Below are positions 39,219-53,847 of a stretch of 64,000 bases of DNA, piece after piece (within the stretch, counting starts at the first letter, position 1; the number at the start of each line of letters is the position of its first letter). A model generated the notes under the pieces. That model saw only the letters and a list, made by a program, of their open reading frames with translations, was not told the DNA's origin and did not search any database. The DNA comes from Ruaniaceae bacterium KH17 (GTDB lineage: Bacteria > Actinomycetota > Actinomycetes > Actinomycetales > Actinomycetaceae), in the NCBI GenBank assembly GCA_900199505.1, contig FZQV01000003.1, positions 62,001-126,000 of the forward strand, read 5' to 3'. Both the position numbers and the translations under genes were made by a program.

Positions 39219-39752
39219 ATGTCACGAGACATCATGGACGCGGGAGATATTTCCCGGTCGCTCACCCGGATCTCGCACGAGATCCTCGAGAAGAACCACG
39301 GGGCAGCGGGCCTCGTGATTCTAGGAATCCTTCGCAGAGGCGCACCACTGGCCACGCGGATCGCGGCGAATATCGCGGCGACCGGCGCGGATGTGGCGGT
39401 CGGTAGCCTCGACATCACTCCCTATCGGGACGATCTGCGCACCTCGCCCACCCGCGCAATGACGCCGTCCCAGCTCCCGCTCGATGGCGTGGACGGAAAG
39501 GTGGTGGTCCTGGTCGATGACGTGCTCTACTCGGGCCGGACTGTCCGGGCCGCGCTGGACGCCGTTTTGGACATTGGCCGACCGGAGCGCATCCAACTGG
39601 CTGTGCTGGTGGATCGCGGGCATCGCGAGTTGCCGATCCGGCCGGACTTCGTGGGTAAGAACATCCCCACCGCACGTGCCGAGCGGGTCACCGTGTCCCT
39701 CTCGGAACTCGACGGCGCGGACGCAGTCGTGATCGAGGAGGTGGCACCGTGA
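39219..39752 (+). CDS. pyrR: bifunctional PyrR regulator/uracil phosphoribosyltransferase
   Basis: A 177-aa PRTase-fold protein that binds pyr mRNA in response to UMP/UTP and may have uracil phosphoribosyltransferase activity. Motifs: [29 protein letters not shown], the PRPP loop [20 protein letters not shown] and [22 protein letters not shown] (basic RNA-binding side). The ATG at 39219 has AAGGAGG 6 nt upstream. It is first in the pyr operon and overlaps pyrB by 4 nt. Confidence 0.96.
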   Translation: MSRDIMDAGDISRSLTRISHEILEKNHGAAGLVILGILRRGAPLATRIAANIAATGADVAVGSLDITPYRDDLRTSPTRAMTPSQLPLDGVDGKVVVLVDDVLYSGRTVRAALDAVLDIGRPERIQLAVLVDRGHRELPIRPDFVGKNIPTARAERVTVSLSELDGADAVVIEEVAP

Positions 39753-40711
39753 AGCATCTGCTGAACACGAAGGACTTACGTCTCGACGAGGCGCTGCTGA
39801 TCCTGGACACCGCCGAGGCGATGGCCGAGACCCAGTCGCGGCAGATGAAGAAACTACCCGCACTGCGCGGCCGCACCGTGGTGAACCTGTTCTTCGAGGA
39901 CTCCACCCGAACCCGTATCTCGTTCGAGGCGGCCGCTAAGCGCCTCTCGGCGGACGTCATCAACTTCTCCGGTAAAGGTTCCTCGGTCTCCAAGGGCGAA
40001 TCGCTCAAGGACACGGCCCAGACCCTGAATGCGATGGGAATCGACGCCGTCGTCATTCGACACTCTGCCTCGGGAGCGCCACAGCGGCTCGCCGAAACGG
40101 ACTGGATCGACGTGCCGATTCTCAACGCCGGGGACGGCGCGCATCAGCATCCCACGCAGGCACTGCTTGACGCCTTCACGATGCGCCGCTGGCTACTCGG
40201 TGGGGGAGCCGCTGTCCCGGCCGGCACCGATCTTGCTGGTAAGAAAGTGGCGATCGTCGGCGACATTCTGCACTCGCGCGTGGTTCGCTCGAACGTGGAC
40301 CTGCTCACCACACTGGGCGCCGAGGTGACCGTGGTTGGCCCGCCCACGCTGATGCCGGTGGGCGCCGAGTCCTGGCCCGCCACGATCACCTACGATCTGG
40401 ACGGCGTGATCGAGGATCTCGACGCGTTGATGATGTTGCGCGTCCAGTACGAGCGGATGGCCGGTGGTGGCTATTTCCCCTCGCCCGCGGAATACTCACG
40501 CATCTACGGGCTCGACGCCGATCGACTGGCACGTCTACCCGAACACGCCATTGTGATGCACCCCGGGCCGATGAACCGCGGCCTGGAAATCTCGTCCGAG
40601 GCCGCAGATTCGGTGCGCTCGGTGGTGCTCGATCAGGTCGCCAACGGCGTCTACGTGCGCATGGCCGCACTCTACTTGCTACTCGCCTCGGACGAAGGAT
40701 CCCTCTCATGA
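39749..40711 (+). CDS. pyrB: aspartate carbamoyltransferase catalytic subunit
   Basis: A 320-aa enzyme forming carbamoyl-aspartate in pyrimidine synthesis. The carbamoyl-phosphate site [51 protein letters not shown] and [12 protein letters not shown] are all present. No regulatory pyrI subunit is adjacent. The GTG at 39749 overlaps the pyrR stop (GTGA), and the stop overlaps pyrC (ATGA). Confidence 0.97.
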   Translation: MKHLLNTKDLRLDEALLILDTAEAMAETQSRQMKKLPALRGRTVVNLFFEDSTRTRISFEAAAKRLSADVINFSGKGSSVSKGESLKDTAQTLNAMGIDAVVIRHSASGAPQRLAETDWIDVPILNAGDGAHQHPTQALLDAFTMRRWLLGGGAAVPAGTDLAGKKVAIVGDILHSRVVRSNVDLLTTLGAEVTVVGPPTLMPVGAESWPATITYDLDGVIEDLDALMMLRVQYERMAGGGYFPSPAEYSRIYGLDADRLARLPEHAIVMHPGPMNRGLEISSEAADSVRSVVLDQVANGVYVRMAALYLLLASDEGSLS

Positions 40712-41994
40712 AGTACGCGATCACCGGCGCGCGCATCCTCGACGATGCGACGCCCACAACGATTGAGGTCACGGACGGGGTGATTACCGCGCTCGGTGCG
40801 CCCGCAGCCGCTGACGCCGAGGTGATCGACGCGGGGGGCACCGTTGCATTGCCCGGCCTCGTGGATATCCACACGCATCTGCGTGAGCCCGGCCGTGAAG
40901 ACGCCGAGACGGTGCTGACTGGATCGCGCGCCGCGGCAAAGGGCGGCTTCACCGCCGTGCACGCGATGGCGAACACGAGTCCGGTGCAGGACACCGCGGG
41001 CGTAGTGGAGCAGGTCTACCAGCTCGGCCAGGAGGCCGGCTACGTGGACGTGCACCCGGTGGGTGCCGTCTCTGTGGGGCTCGCGGGGGAGCAGCTCGCC
41101 GAACTCGGCGCCATGGCCTCGTCCCGCGCCCAGGTCCGCGTGTTCTCAGACGACGGAATCTGCGTCTCCGATCCGGTGCTGATGCGCCGGGCCCTCGAGT
41201 ACGTGAAGTCCTTCGATGGCGTGATCGCGCAGCACGCGCAGGATCCCCGAATGACCAAGGGCGCCCAGATGCACGAGGGCATCGTTTCCGCGGAGCTCGG
41301 ACTGACCGGTTGGCCGGCCGCCGCCGAAGAGTCGATCATCGCCCGGGACGTGCTCCTCGCCGAGCACGTCGGTTCCCGGCTGCATGTCTGCCATCTCTCC
41401 ACCGCCGGCGCCGTGGACATCATCCGCTGGGCCAAGGAGCGCGGCATCCAGGTCACCGCGGAGGCCACGCCGCACCACCTTCTGCTGACCGACGAGCGTG
41501 TACGCTCCTACGATCCGGTGTTCAAGGTGAATCCGCCGCTGCGCACACAGGACGACGCCGAAGCGGTCCGCCAGGGCCTCGCAGACGGCACCATCGACGT
41601 GGTCGGTACGGACCACGCGCCGCATCCCGCGGAGGACAAGGACTGTGAGTGGGCGGCCGGTGCGCACGGCATGCTCGGGCTCGAGACCGCGCTCTCGATC
41701 GTCATCAAGACGATGGTCCAGCCGGGCCTACTCGACTGGGCAGGCGTGGCGCGCGTCCTCTCCGAGACCCCCGCACAGATCGGGCGAGTCGCCGACCAGG
41801 GCCGGCCGATCGCCGTCGGCGAGGTCGCCAACTTGTGCTTCGTGAACCCGGATGTCACCTGGACGGTGGACCGGAACGCGTTGCAGTCGAAGTCGAAGAA
41901 CACGCCATACCACGGCATGGAGTTGCCCGGCCGGGTGGAGGCCGTACTCTTCCGCGGCCGCCCGACCGTTCTGAATGGAGAGGTGATCGCGTGA
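40708..41994 (+). CDS. pyrC: dihydroorotase
   Basis: A 428-aa zinc-dependent amidohydrolase closing carbamoyl-aspartate to dihydroorotate. The metal-binding [19 protein letters not shown], the substrate Asn in [12 protein letters not shown], the metal histidines of [10 protein letters not shown] and [15 protein letters not shown], and the catalytic Asp in [15 protein letters not shown] are visible. It overlaps pyrB and carA by 4 nt each. Class I type, as usual in actinobacteria. Confidence 0.97.
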   Translation: MKYAITGARILDDATPTTIEVTDGVITALGAPAAADAEVIDAGGTVALPGLVDIHTHLREPGREDAETVLTGSRAAAKGGFTAVHAMANTSPVQDTAGVVEQVYQLGQEAGYVDVHPVGAVSVGLAGEQLAELGAMASSRAQVRVFSDDGICVSDPVLMRRALEYVKSFDGVIAQHAQDPRMTKGAQMHEGIVSAELGLTGWPAAAEESIIARDVLLAEHVGSRLHVCHLSTAGAVDIIRWAKERGIQVTAEATPHHLLLTDERVRSYDPVFKVNPPLRTQDDAEAVRQGLADGTIDVVGTDHAPHPAEDKDCEWAAGAHGMLGLETALSIVIKTMVQPGLLDWAGVARVLSETPAQIGRVADQGRPIAVGEVANLCFVNPDVTWTVDRNALQSKSKNTPYHGMELPGRVEAVLFRGRPTVLNGEVIA

Positions 41995-43147
41995 GCCGCG
42001 AACCCGCAGTAATCGTGCTCGAGGACGGGCTGTTCCTGGTGGGGCAGGCCTACGGTGCCACCGGCCGTACCGTGGGGGAGATCGTGTTCTCCACCGGCAT
42101 GACCGGCTACCAGGAGACGCTCACCGATCCCTCGTACCACCGCCAGATCGTGGTGATGACTGCCCCGCACATCGGCAACACCGGTGTCAACGACGAGGAC
42201 CCCGAATCCAGCCGCATCTGGGTGGCCGGCTATGTGGTTCGTGACCCAGCCCGCCGCGCCTCGAACTGGCGTTCCCGGCGCGAGCTGGAGGACGAGCTGG
42301 TCGAGCAAGAGATCGTGGGGATCAGCGACGTGGACACGCGTGCGCTCACCCGCCACCTGCGCGAACGCGGCGTGATGCGCGGTGGCATCTTCTCCGGCTC
42401 GGCACTGCCTGCCGGTGCGATCGAGGGCAGCGCCCAGGCGATCGATGTACTCCTCGAGATCGTGCGCGGTGCCCCCGCGATGAGTGGTGCGGATCTCGCC
42501 CGCGAAGTCACTACTCCCGAACACTACACCGTGGAGCCCGAGGGGGAGCCGATCGCGACCATCGTTGCCGTGGACCTCGGCATCAAGTGGCGCACCCCGC
42601 AGCAGCTCGCGGAGCGCGGCGTGCGGGTCCACGTGGTGCCGCAGAGTGTCAACCTCGCCGAGATTCTCGCCTATGAGCCCGACGGCGTGTTCTACTCCAA
42701 TGGTCCCGGCGACCCCGAGGCGGCCACACACGAAATCGACGTGTTGCGCGGAGTGCTCGATGCGGGAATCCCATTCTTCGGGATCTGCTTGGGCAACCAA
42801 CTCCTCGGGCGCGCGCTCGGATACGGTACCTACAAGCTGGAGTATGGTCACCGCGGCGTCAACCAGCCCGTGCTCGATCGCGCCACCGGCAAAGTGGAGA
42901 TCACCGCGCACAACCACGGGTTTGCCGTGGACATGCCCACGGAGGAGCCCTCAACCGCACCGTACGACGGAGGCCGGTTCGGCCGCGCCGAGGTGACGCA
43001 CCTTGGCCTCAATGACGGCGTCGTGGAGGGCCTTCGCGCCCTCGACATCCCCGCGTTCTCCGTCCAGTACCACCCCGAAGCCGCCGCGGGACCGCATGAC
43101 GGCGAACACCTCTTCGATCGCTTCATCGCGATGATGAAAGGAATCTG

Positions 43148-43148
<1 letters not shown>
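41991..43148 (+). CDS. carA: carbamoyl-phosphate synthase small subunit
   Basis: A 385-aa glutaminase subunit supplying ammonia to CarB for pyrimidines and arginine. N-terminal [20 protein letters not shown] and [17 protein letters not shown]. The C-terminal class I glutamine amidotransferase has the nucleophile Cys in [16 protein letters not shown] and the His/Glu in [13 protein letters not shown]. The GTG at 41991 overlaps the pyrC stop (GTGA); the long frame upstream is a shadow of pyrC. Confidence 0.96.
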
Positions 43149-46428
<3,280 letters not shown>

Positions 46429-46429
<1 letters not shown>

Positions 46430-47220
46430 TGCAGGCACTGATCCAGGCGATGCAGCGGTCGCGGGTGTGTGTGGGGATCGACCCCCACTCGGGACTGCTG
46501 ACCTCGTGGGGCTTGCCGGATACGGCGGAGGGGGTGCGCGAGTTCTCGCTCCGCGTGGTCGATGAGCTGGCCGGATCGGTGGCGGCACTCAAGCCGCAGT
46601 CCGCGTTCTACGAGCGCTTCGGCGCCGCCGGGATCACGGTTCTTGAGGAGACCCTGCGGCTCGCCCGGGCGCGCGGCGTGTACACGATTCTCGATGTGAA
46701 GCGTGGCGACATCGGCTCGACTATGGGCGCCTATGCGGAGGCCTACCTCCGCCCCGGCGCGCCGCTTGAGGCCGATGCGATCACGGTGAGTCCGTTTCTC
46801 GGGCCGGGCTCGCTCGCGCCGGCCGTGGACCTGGCGCGGGAGCACGGCAAGGGCGTCTTCGCGCTCTGCCTCACCTCGAATCCGGATGGGCCGTCCGTGC
46901 AGCACGCGCAGCGTGACGGTGTGAGCGTGGCGAAAGAGATCTGCGACTGGGCGGCCACCGCAAACGCCAAGGCGCCCACCGTGGGACTCGTGATCGGAGC
47001 GACGGTGGGGGACGCCGTCGTCGGCAACGGGCTCGATCTTGTGAGCTCACAATCCATCATCCTGGCGCCCGGCCTCGGCGCCCAAGGAGCGCAGGCAAGC
47101 GATCTTCCCGGGATTTTCGGGGACGCCCTGCCACAGGTACTTGGCTCGGTCTCGCGGGCGATCCTCAAGCTCGGCCCCGGAAAGATGGCCTCGGCGGTGG
47201 CGGAGTTCGAGGCGAAGTGA
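46429..47220 (+). CDS. pyrF: orotidine 5'-phosphate decarboxylase (type 2)
   Basis: A 263-aa TIM-barrel enzyme making UMP. The catalytic Lys-Asp array is in LDVKRGDIGSTMGAYAEAYL; CVGIDPHSGLL at the N-terminus and SIILAPGLGAQGAQASDL near the C-terminus are typical of the longer type 2 form. It closes the pyr set. The stop overlaps the gmk GTG by 4 nt, so the mihF gene usually found between pyrF and gmk in actinobacteria is absent here. Confidence 0.95.
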
Positions 47221-47777
47221 CCGGGAAGATCGTGATGGTGATCGGTCCCTCCGGAGTGGGTAAGGGCACCGTGGTACGTGAGTTGCGCGCGCGCTACCCC
47301 GAGATCTGGTTCTCGATCTCGGCCACTACGCGGGCGCCACGGCCGGGGGAGACCAACGGTGTGGATTACTACTACCTGACGGATGACGAGTTTACGGAAC
47401 TGGAAGAGTCCGGGGGGATGCTCGAGACGGCTGAGGTCTTTGGCATGAACCGATACGGCACCATGGCCGCGCCCGTGGACCAGGCCGTGGCTGATGGCAA
47501 GATCGCGCTCCTTGAGATCGATCTCGATGGCGCGCGGCAGGTGAAGGCCGCCCGGCCGGATGCGTTCGGCGTGTTCATCGCCCCGCCCAGCTTTGAGGAG
47601 CTCTCGCGGCGGCTCGTCGGCCGTGGCACCGAGGATCCCGCGGCCATCGCTGCACGGCTCGAGACCGCGCGAAACGAGCTCCTCGCAATCGACGAATTCG
47701 ATGCCTATGTGGTGAACGACTCAGTAGAATCTGCGGCCCGGCAGCTTGCGGAATTGATCGGTCTTCCGCCACGGTAG
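47217..47777 (+). CDS. gmk: guanylate kinase
   Basis: A 186-aa kinase phosphorylating GMP to GDP. P-loop VIGPSGVGKGTVVREL, GMP-binding SISATTRAPRPGETNGVDYYYL and FGMNRYGT, and lid RLVGRGTEDPAAIAARLETA. GTG start at 47217 inside the pyrF end. It is followed after 33 bp by rpoZ, a gene pair conserved in most bacteria. Confidence 0.96.
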   Translation: MTGKIVMVIGPSGVGKGTVVRELRARYPEIWFSISATTRAPRPGETNGVDYYYLTDDEFTELEESGGMLETAEVFGMNRYGTMAAPVDQAVADGKIALLEIDLDGARQVKAARPDAFGVFIAPPSFEELSRRLVGRGTEDPAAIAARLETARNELLAIDEFDAYVVNDSVESAARQLAELIGLPPR

Positions 47778-47810
47778 ACTGGTACAAGAATCTTCAACGA
47801 AAGGCACCAC

Positions 47811-48074
47811 GTGTCCGGCACCGTTGCGCAGCCCACTGGCATCACCAACCCGCCCATCGACGACCTCCTTGCAAAGGTCGAATCGAAGTACAGCCTGGTA
47901 ATCTACGCCGCCAAGCGCGCCCGCCAAATTAACTCCTACAACTCGCAGCTCCAAGAGGGACTGCTTGAGCACGTTGGACCGCTCGTGCCGTCCGCGCAGG
48001 AGGACAAGGCGCTCTCGATCGCCATGCGCGAGATCAACGAGGGCATGCTCACGATGGAATCCACGGACGCCTGA
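47811..48074 (+). CDS. rpoZ: DNA-directed RNA polymerase omega subunit
   Basis: An 87-aa omega subunit that helps assemble the beta' subunit of RNA polymerase. [20 protein letters not shown] and [17 protein letters not shown] are the conserved core. The GTG at 47811 has CGAAAGG just upstream. It overlaps coaBC by 1 nt. The 33-bp gap after gmk could hold little more than a ribosome site, so it is probably cotranscribed. Confidence 0.95.
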   Translation: MSGTVAQPTGITNPPIDDLLAKVESKYSLVIYAAKRARQINSYNSQLQEGLLEHVGPLVPSAQEDKALSIAMREINEGMLTMESTDA

Positions 48075-49246
48075 TGCTTGTTCTCCTCGGAGTCTCCGGG
48101 GGGATCGCCGCGTATAAAGCGGTTCACATCGCACGCGGACTCCTCGCCGCAGGTCACGATGTGCGGGTGCTTCCCACACGCGGCGCGCTCACAATGGTGG
48201 GTTCCGCGACCTGGGAAGGAATCACCGGTCATCCGGTGACGGATGGCGTCTTTGACGCTCCGAGTGCCCACGTGGAGCTCGGACGTTCCGCCGATCTGTT
48301 CATCCTCGCCCCCGCCACCGCACACACGCTCGCGCGCCTCGCACACGGCTTTGCCGATGACTTGCTCACGGCCACCGCGCTGATGGCGACCTGCCCCGTT
48401 CTGGTGGCGCCCGCGATGCACACGCAGATGTGGCAGAACCCCGCCACTCAGGCCAACCTTGCCACGCTTATCTCGCGCGGTGTCCACGTGATCGGGCCCG
48501 AAGCCGGGCCCCTGGCCGGTGGTGATAGCGGGCTCGGCCGGATGAGCGAGCCCGACGACGTCCTGGCCCGAGCGCAAGAATTGCTCAGTCCCGTGCCCCA
48601 GGACTTGGCCGGTGTGCGCGTGTTGATCACTGCAGGTGGCACCCGCGAGCCGATCGATCCCGTGCGGTTCCTTGGCAACCGCTCCTCGGGACGCCAGGGT
48701 TTCGCCCTCGCGCGCGCCTCGCAACGCCGGGGCGCCGAGGTGACCGTGGTGGCCGCCCACGTCGATGTCAGTGCTCCGGTGGAGACTATTCCGGTGGAGA
48801 GTACTGCTCAGATGCGCGCGGCCGTCCTTGAACGCCAAGAGCGTAGTGATGTCATCATCATGGCGGCGGCTGTCGCCGATTACCGTGTTGCCGCGATCAG
48901 CGACTCCAAGATGAAGAAGCAGGACTCCTTGAGTATCGAACTCGAGAAGAACCCGGACATTCTTCGCGAACTTGTTGAGCGCCGTCGGGACGGCCAGATA
49001 CTGGTTGGATTCGCCGCCGAGACCGGCGATAAGGATGCCAGCGCTGCGGAGCATGCGGCGGCAAAGGCTCGGCGCAAAGGTGCCGATCTGCTGGCCTTCA
49101 ATGAGGTCTCGCAGACCAAAGGTTTTGGTGACGTGCCGAACGCCGTCACCCTGCTCGATTCCGAGGGTGCGGCCGTCAGTAGCGCATCCGGAACCAAGGA
49201 TGAGGTCGCCGAGGCGATCCTCGACGAGATTGTGAGGATGAGATGA
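48074..49246 (+). CDS. coaBC: bifunctional phosphopantothenoylcysteine decarboxylase/phosphopantothenate-cysteine ligase
   Basis: A 390-aa flavoprotein for two steps of coenzyme A synthesis. CoaC half: [20 protein letters not shown] (FMN site), the catalytic His in [29 protein letters not shown] and [13 protein letters not shown]. CoaB half from ~residue 185: [54 protein letters not shown], and [11 protein letters not shown]. It overlaps rpoZ by 1 nt and metK by 4 nt. Confidence 0.96.
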   Translation: MLVLLGVSGGIAAYKAVHIARGLLAAGHDVRVLPTRGALTMVGSATWEGITGHPVTDGVFDAPSAHVELGRSADLFILAPATAHTLARLAHGFADDLLTATALMATCPVLVAPAMHTQMWQNPATQANLATLISRGVHVIGPEAGPLAGGDSGLGRMSEPDDVLARAQELLSPVPQDLAGVRVLITAGGTREPIDPVRFLGNRSSGRQGFALARASQRRGAEVTVVAAHVDVSAPVETIPVESTAQMRAAVLERQERSDVIIMAAAVADYRVAAISDSKMKKQDSLSIELEKNPDILRELVERRRDGQILVGFAAETGDKDASAAEHAAAKARRKGADLLAFNEVSQTKGFGDVPNAVTLLDSEGAAVSSASGTKDEVAEAILDEIVRMR

Positions 49247-50430
49247 CCCTTCGCCCGTTCACTTCCGAGAGCGTGACGGAGGGGCACCCGGATAAGGTCT
49301 GCGACCGGATTTCGGATGCCATCCTCGACGAGCTGTTGCGGCAGGACCCGCAGGCGCGTGTGGCGGTCGAGACTGTTGTCACCACGGGGCTCGTCCACGT
49401 GGTCGGTGAGGTCACGACCGAGGACGCCTACGCAGACATTCCGGGGATCGTTCGACGCGAGGTTACTCAGATCGGCTACACGTCCTCGGACATCGGCTTC
49501 GATGGTCATTCCTGTGGCGTGCTGGTCTCGATCGGCGAACAGTCCCCAGATATCAGTGGGGGAGTGGACAAGTCGTTGGAGGCCCGCAGCGGCACCGCTG
49601 TGGACGAGCTCGACACGCAGGGTGCCGGCGATCAAGGCACCATGTTTGGGTTCGCCTGCACGGAATCGGACGCGCTGATGCCGATGCCGATCTTCCTCGC
49701 GCACCGTCTGGCCGAGCGGCTGACGGACGTACGCAAGCGCGGCGTCGTCGAAGGGCTGCGGCCGGATGGCAAAACTCAAGTCACACTCGGTTACGAGGGG
49801 CTTGTGCCGCGTTCGATCGAGGCTCTCGTGGTGTCCACGCAGCACGAGGCGGAGTTCCGGGACTTGGCCGGAACGCTCCGCGCACACGTGATCGAGCCCG
49901 TCCTCGACCAGTACGCTCCGGAGCTGGATCGCACGGACATGGAGGTTTTCGTGAACCCCGCTGGCGATTTCATCATCGGCGGTCCGATGGGCGATGCGGG
50001 CCTGACCGGTCGCAAGCTGATCGTCGACACCTATGGCGGTTCAGCCCGTCACGGTGGTGGCGCGTTCTCGGGGAAGGATCCCTCGAAGGTGGACCGTTCG
50101 GCGTCGTATGCGATGCGGTGGGTCGCCAAGAACGTGGTGGCTGCCGGGCTCGCCGATCGGGTGGAGTTGCAGGTGGCATACGCGATTGGCAAGGCCCACC
50201 CGGTGGGGCTCTTTGTGGACACGTTTGGCACGCACCACGTGGACCCGGCGCGCATCGAGAAGGCCGTGGATGAGGTCTTCGACCTGCGCCCGGCCGCGAT
50301 CATCCGCGATCTCGATCTGCTGCGTCCGATCTACAAGGCGACCTCAAGCTACGGCCACTTTGGACGGGACGGCTTCCCCTGGGAGTCCACAGATCGTGCA
50401 GAAGCACTTCGCGCGGCCGCCGGCCTATGA
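49243..50430 (+). CDS. metK: S-adenosylmethionine synthetase
   Basis: A 395-aa enzyme forming SAM from methionine and ATP. The N-terminal ATP/Mg site is [59 protein letters not shown], and [20 protein letters not shown] (P-loop-like region) are present. The start overlaps the coaBC stop (ATGA); priA begins 8 nt after the end. No separate promoter or SAM riboswitch is visible. Confidence 0.97.
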   Translation: MTLRPFTSESVTEGHPDKVCDRISDAILDELLRQDPQARVAVETVVTTGLVHVVGEVTTEDAYADIPGIVRREVTQIGYTSSDIGFDGHSCGVLVSIGEQSPDISGGVDKSLEARSGTAVDELDTQGAGDQGTMFGFACTESDALMPMPIFLAHRLAERLTDVRKRGVVEGLRPDGKTQVTLGYEGLVPRSIEALVVSTQHEAEFRDLAGTLRAHVIEPVLDQYAPELDRTDMEVFVNPAGDFIIGGPMGDAGLTGRKLIVDTYGGSARHGGGAFSGKDPSKVDRSASYAMRWVAKNVVAAGLADRVELQVAYAIGKAHPVGLFVDTFGTHHVDPARIEKAVDEVFDLRPAAIIRDLDLLRPIYKATSSYGHFGRDGFPWESTDRAEALRAAAGL

Positions 50431-50438
50431 TTCGATGA

Positions 50439-52337
50439 ATGGACGAGCTTCCCGGACTTGAGATCCCGCGCCACGAGGCGCGCGCGGTCCAGGTGTTGCT
50501 CGAAACCCCGCTACCGCACCTCGACCAGCACTTCGATTACGCCCTGCCCGACGGCGTCGAAGCGCCACTCGGTTGCCGGGTCAAGGTCCGTTTCGGTGGC
50601 CGCCAGCAGGATGCGTTCGTGGTGGGGCATGCGCCGTCGCAACACGCGGGACGATTGCTTCCGATCACCAAGGTGGTCTCGCCTCTCAGCGTGCTGACGC
50701 CCGAGATCCTGGAACTCTGTGCAGACGTTGCCCACGCCATGGCGGGATCGACTCCCGATGTGGTTCGGCTGGCGGTGCCCGCTCGTGCTGCACGAGTTGA
50801 GCTCGCCGCGAATCTCGAGCCGGGACCGATGCCGGTCGCCCCGGAGGCCGATCTGCCCACGTGGGGTGATTACGAGGGAGGCGAGAGGTTCCTGGAACAC
50901 GTCCGCCGTGGCGAATTACCGCGCGCGGTGTGGAGTGCCTTGCCGGGTGTCGTGGGGGAGATCCCGCGCTGGCAGCACGATCTACGTGCGGCTGTGGGTG
51001 CGTGCCTGGCCTCCGGGCGGCGGGTTCTGATTGTGGTCCCAACGATTTCTGCGGTCGAGTCCGTGAGTGCCGTCCTGGGTGATCTCGGGAGCGTGGTGCA
51101 GCAACACGGCGAGCTCACACCTCCGGATCGGTATCGGGTGTTCCTGCGAGCTCTCTCCGGGCAGTGCGACATCGTCGTGGGCACCCGCAGTGCGGTGTAT
51201 GCGCCGGTGCCAGATCTCGGCCTCATCGTGATCTGGGACTGTGATGACGAGAATCTCTTCGAGCAGCATGCGCCGTATCCCACCGCGCTCCATGCAGTGG
51301 TGCGCCGGCGCGAAACGGCCGTTCTGATTGGCTCCCTGTCACGCCCCGTGCGCGCTCAGTTACTGGTCCACGACGCTTGGGCGAAGGATATCTCGCCTGC
51401 TCGCGCCACCTTCCGAGCCGCGGCGGCACGAGTCGACGCACCGGATGAGAGTGCGCTCCGTGGCGACCGTTCGCGGCTCCCCGAGGCGGCGTTCCGGATG
51501 TTGCGGGGCGCCCTTGAGCACGGCCCGGTGCTGATTCACACGCCGCGAAGCGGATACCTGCATGCGATCCGTTGCGCCGAATGCGGCGAGAGTGTGCGGT
51601 GCCCGCACTGCAACGGCCCGATCACGATCACGCCAGGTGGCACGGCCTGCACGTGGTGCGGTCGGCTCGTTCATGTCCGGTGCGCTGAATGCGGTGGCAC
51701 GGCCGTGAAGGCGTATCGCGTGGGTGCCGAACGAACGTGGGAGGAGATTGGGCGGCAATTCCCCTCCGTTCCCGTGGTGCTCTCGAATGCACGTGCCGGA
51801 ATCACACGGGTGGTGGGGCCGCAGCCGCGCGTAGTGATCGCCACGCCAGGCTCGGAGCCGGTTGCCGAAGGTGGCTATGCCGCCGCCGCAATTCTTGACG
51901 CGGCTGTTGCGACTGCCCGCCCGGACCTCGATGCCGGTCTCACCGCCGTCGGACGCTGGTTCCACGTGGCTGGTCTGGTGCGGAGTGCAGGCGACGGCGG
52001 CAGAGTGATGATCCTCGGAGGCCCGGAGCGCAGGGCGGCGGACGCCGTCGTGCGCTGGGACGCCGCGGGCTACGCCGCACGAGAGCTCGAGGAGCGCGAG
52101 GAACTCCATTTCCCGCCTGCCTGGCGGACTGCAAAGCTCACGGGCGAGGCGACCGATCTGGACGCCGTCGGGGCAAAGCTCGAGGCGGAGCTCCTGGGCC
52201 CGGTCGATGGCGCATTGATCGTCCGCGTGCCGCGGCGCGAGGGCCGCGAGTTGCTCGATCAGTTGCGTGCGATCACCCGCGAGCGCAGCGCAAAGAAGCT
52301 CGCGAAGGTCAACGTCCGCGTCGACGCCCCGCTTTAG
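50439..52337 (+). CDS. priA: primosomal protein N' (PriA), helicase motifs degenerate
   Basis: A 632-aa PriA-like protein for replication restart. The DNA-binding N-terminus (VLLETPLPHLDQHFDYALPD) and the cysteine zinc-binding region (CAECGESVRCPHCNG...CTWCGRLVHVRCAECGG) are present. The Walker A position reads LPGVVGEIPRW without GKT, and the DEAH box is replaced by WDCDDENLF, so ATP-driven unwinding is unlikely. This is the usual actinobacterial form. Last gene of the long pyr-gmk-rpoZ-coaBC-metK unit. Confidence 0.92.
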   Translation: MDELPGLEIPRHEARAVQVLLETPLPHLDQHFDYALPDGVEAPLGCRVKVRFGGRQQDAFVVGHAPSQHAGRLLPITKVVSPLSVLTPEILELCADVAHAMAGSTPDVVRLAVPARAARVELAANLEPGPMPVAPEADLPTWGDYEGGERFLEHVRRGELPRAVWSALPGVVGEIPRWQHDLRAAVGACLASGRRVLIVVPTISAVESVSAVLGDLGSVVQQHGELTPPDRYRVFLRALSGQCDIVVGTRSAVYAPVPDLGLIVIWDCDDENLFEQHAPYPTALHAVVRRRETAVLIGSLSRPVRAQLLVHDAWAKDISPARATFRAAAARVDAPDESALRGDRSRLPEAAFRMLRGALEHGPVLIHTPRSGYLHAIRCAECGESVRCPHCNGPITITPGGTACTWCGRLVHVRCAECGGTAVKAYRVGAERTWEEIGRQFPSVPVVLSNARAGITRVVGPQPRVVIATPGSEPVAEGGYAAAAILDAAVATARPDLDAGLTAVGRWFHVAGLVRSAGDGGRVMILGGPERRAADAVVRWDAAGYAARELEEREELHFPPAWRTAKLTGEATDLDAVGAKLEAELLGPVDGALIVRVPRREGRELLDQLRAITRERSAKKLAKVNVRVDAPL

Positions 52338-52360
52338 GATCGAGACCGAGGAGGCCACTG

Positions 52361-53845
52361 ATGGCAAGTGATGATTTCGTCGTTGTAGCAACGCGAGCTG
52401 GAGCTGTACGAGGACGCTGGCGCCCGACGACGGGAGGCCGCGGAAATCCACGATCGGCAGCATTCGAAGGCATTCCATTCGCGCAGGCCCCGGTAGGGGA
52501 GCTGCGTTTCCAGGCGCCGGTGCCCACTGCGCCGTGGGAGGGCGTGCGTGATGCACTCGCGTTCGGCCCCACCGCTCAGCGCGGTGATCCCGGGACTACG
52601 CTCATCCCGGAGCCGAGCGTGCCGGGGGAGAGCACCCTCAATGTGAACGTCTACACGCCGTCCCCCGAGGCTCCGCGCAACGGCTCTGGGCTTCCGGTTC
52701 TCGTCTGGATTCACGGTGGCGGATTCACGGCGGGATCCCCGGCGAGCCCGTGGTATGACGGCCGCAACTTCAACCGCGATGACGTCGTGACGGTCACGAT
52801 CTCCTACCGGCTCGGTTTTGATGGCTTTGGCTACATCGACGGTGCACCGACGAACCGTGTCGTGCGGGACTGGCTCTTAGCGTTGGAATGGGTTCAGGAG
52901 AACATTGCCGCTTTCGGCGGTGATCCAGGCCGCGTGGTGATCGCCGGGCAGTCGGCAGGCGGCGGCGCTGTGTTAACGCTCCTCGGTATGGAGCAGGCAC
53001 AGCACCTGTTCCATGGCGTGTTTGCGATCTCCGGGGCCCTCGCGGATGTGAAGGAGGAGAAGGCGCGCGCGCTGAGTGAGAAGCTTGCCGGCGCGCTCGG
53101 CGTCCCGGCAACCCTGGACGGCTTTCGTTCGGTCTCGGAGGAGCGCGTGCTCGAAGCACAGCAGGAGGCAACGAAGCTCGATCCGTCGAACCTCGAAGAG
53201 ATGCTCACGGAGGGTCTCGGCCTCGGTCCTCAGATCGATGGCGAGCTCATTCACCGCGCCACGCCCGAGTCGCTTCGTGCCGGGGTGGGAGCGGACAAGC
53301 CGCTCGTCCTTGGTTCCACGAATGACGAGTTCACGATGGCATTAGACGGGGCGAAGCAGGTGTTGCGGCTGATGCCTCGCGGCGCGGTACTCGCCAGATT
53401 CGGAGTCCCGAAGCCCGCGCAGCGTGCCTATCTAGGTGCCAACCCAGAACTCGCAGAGCGCCCGAAGCACCTCATCGCCGGCCGGGTGCTCTCGGACCGC
53501 ATGTTCCGGGTGCCGCTGGTGGGCATCATCGCGGCGCGCGGCTCGGCACCCACCTGGCTCTACCAATTCACGTGGCCCTCGGGGAACTTTGGGTTCGCCG
53601 AGCACTGCCTGGACGTGCCGTTCTTCTTCGACTGCCTCGATGGTCCTGAGGTCGAGCCGCTCGCTGGGCCGAACCCGCCGCAACATCTCGCGGATTCGTT
53701 ACACATGTGTGCCGTGAACTTCATCGAACGTGGCGATCCCGGTTGGCCGCGGTATGAGGAGCCGAAGAAACTGGCGCGGATATGGGACATCCCGGTGCGT
53801 GACGCCTCGGACCCATTGAGGGCGATTGCCGCCCTTCTCACGTAG
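52361..53845 (+). CDS. type B carboxylesterase/lipase family protein
   Basis: A 494-aa alpha/beta-hydrolase of the carboxylesterase B family. N-terminal AFEGIPFAQAPVGELRFQAP, oxyanion hole VWIHGGGFTAGSP, nucleophile serine in VVIAGQSAGGGAVLTLLG, probable acid in LVLGSTNDEFTMA and catalytic His in FGFAEHCLDVPFFFD. No signal peptide, so cytosolic. The substrate is unknown (esters of drugs, p-nitrobenzyl esters or acylated sugars in relatives). It lies between priA and fmt, which are neighbours in many actinobacteria, so it may be a later insertion. Two inverted repeats follow the stop. Confidence 0.9.
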   Translation: MASDDFVVVATRAGAVRGRWRPTTGGRGNPRSAAFEGIPFAQAPVGELRFQAPVPTAPWEGVRDALAFGPTAQRGDPGTTLIPEPSVPGESTLNVNVYTPSPEAPRNGSGLPVLVWIHGGGFTAGSPASPWYDGRNFNRDDVVTVTISYRLGFDGFGYIDGAPTNRVVRDWLLALEWVQENIAAFGGDPGRVVIAGQSAGGGAVLTLLGMEQAQHLFHGVFAISGALADVKEEKARALSEKLAGALGVPATLDGFRSVSEERVLEAQQEATKLDPSNLEEMLTEGLGLGPQIDGELIHRATPESLRAGVGADKPLVLGSTNDEFTMALDGAKQVLRLMPRGAVLARFGVPKPAQRAYLGANPELAERPKHLIAGRVLSDRMFRVPLVGIIAARGSAPTWLYQFTWPSGNFGFAEHCLDVPFFFDCLDGPEVEPLAGPNPPQHLADSLHMCAVNFIERGDPGWPRYEEPKKLARIWDIPVRDASDPLRAIAALLT

Positions 53846-53847
53846 AA

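Noticed and set aside
49100-49260. SAM riboswitch for metK
   Set aside because: metK overlaps coaBC by 4 nt and no aptamer landmarks are visible upstream.
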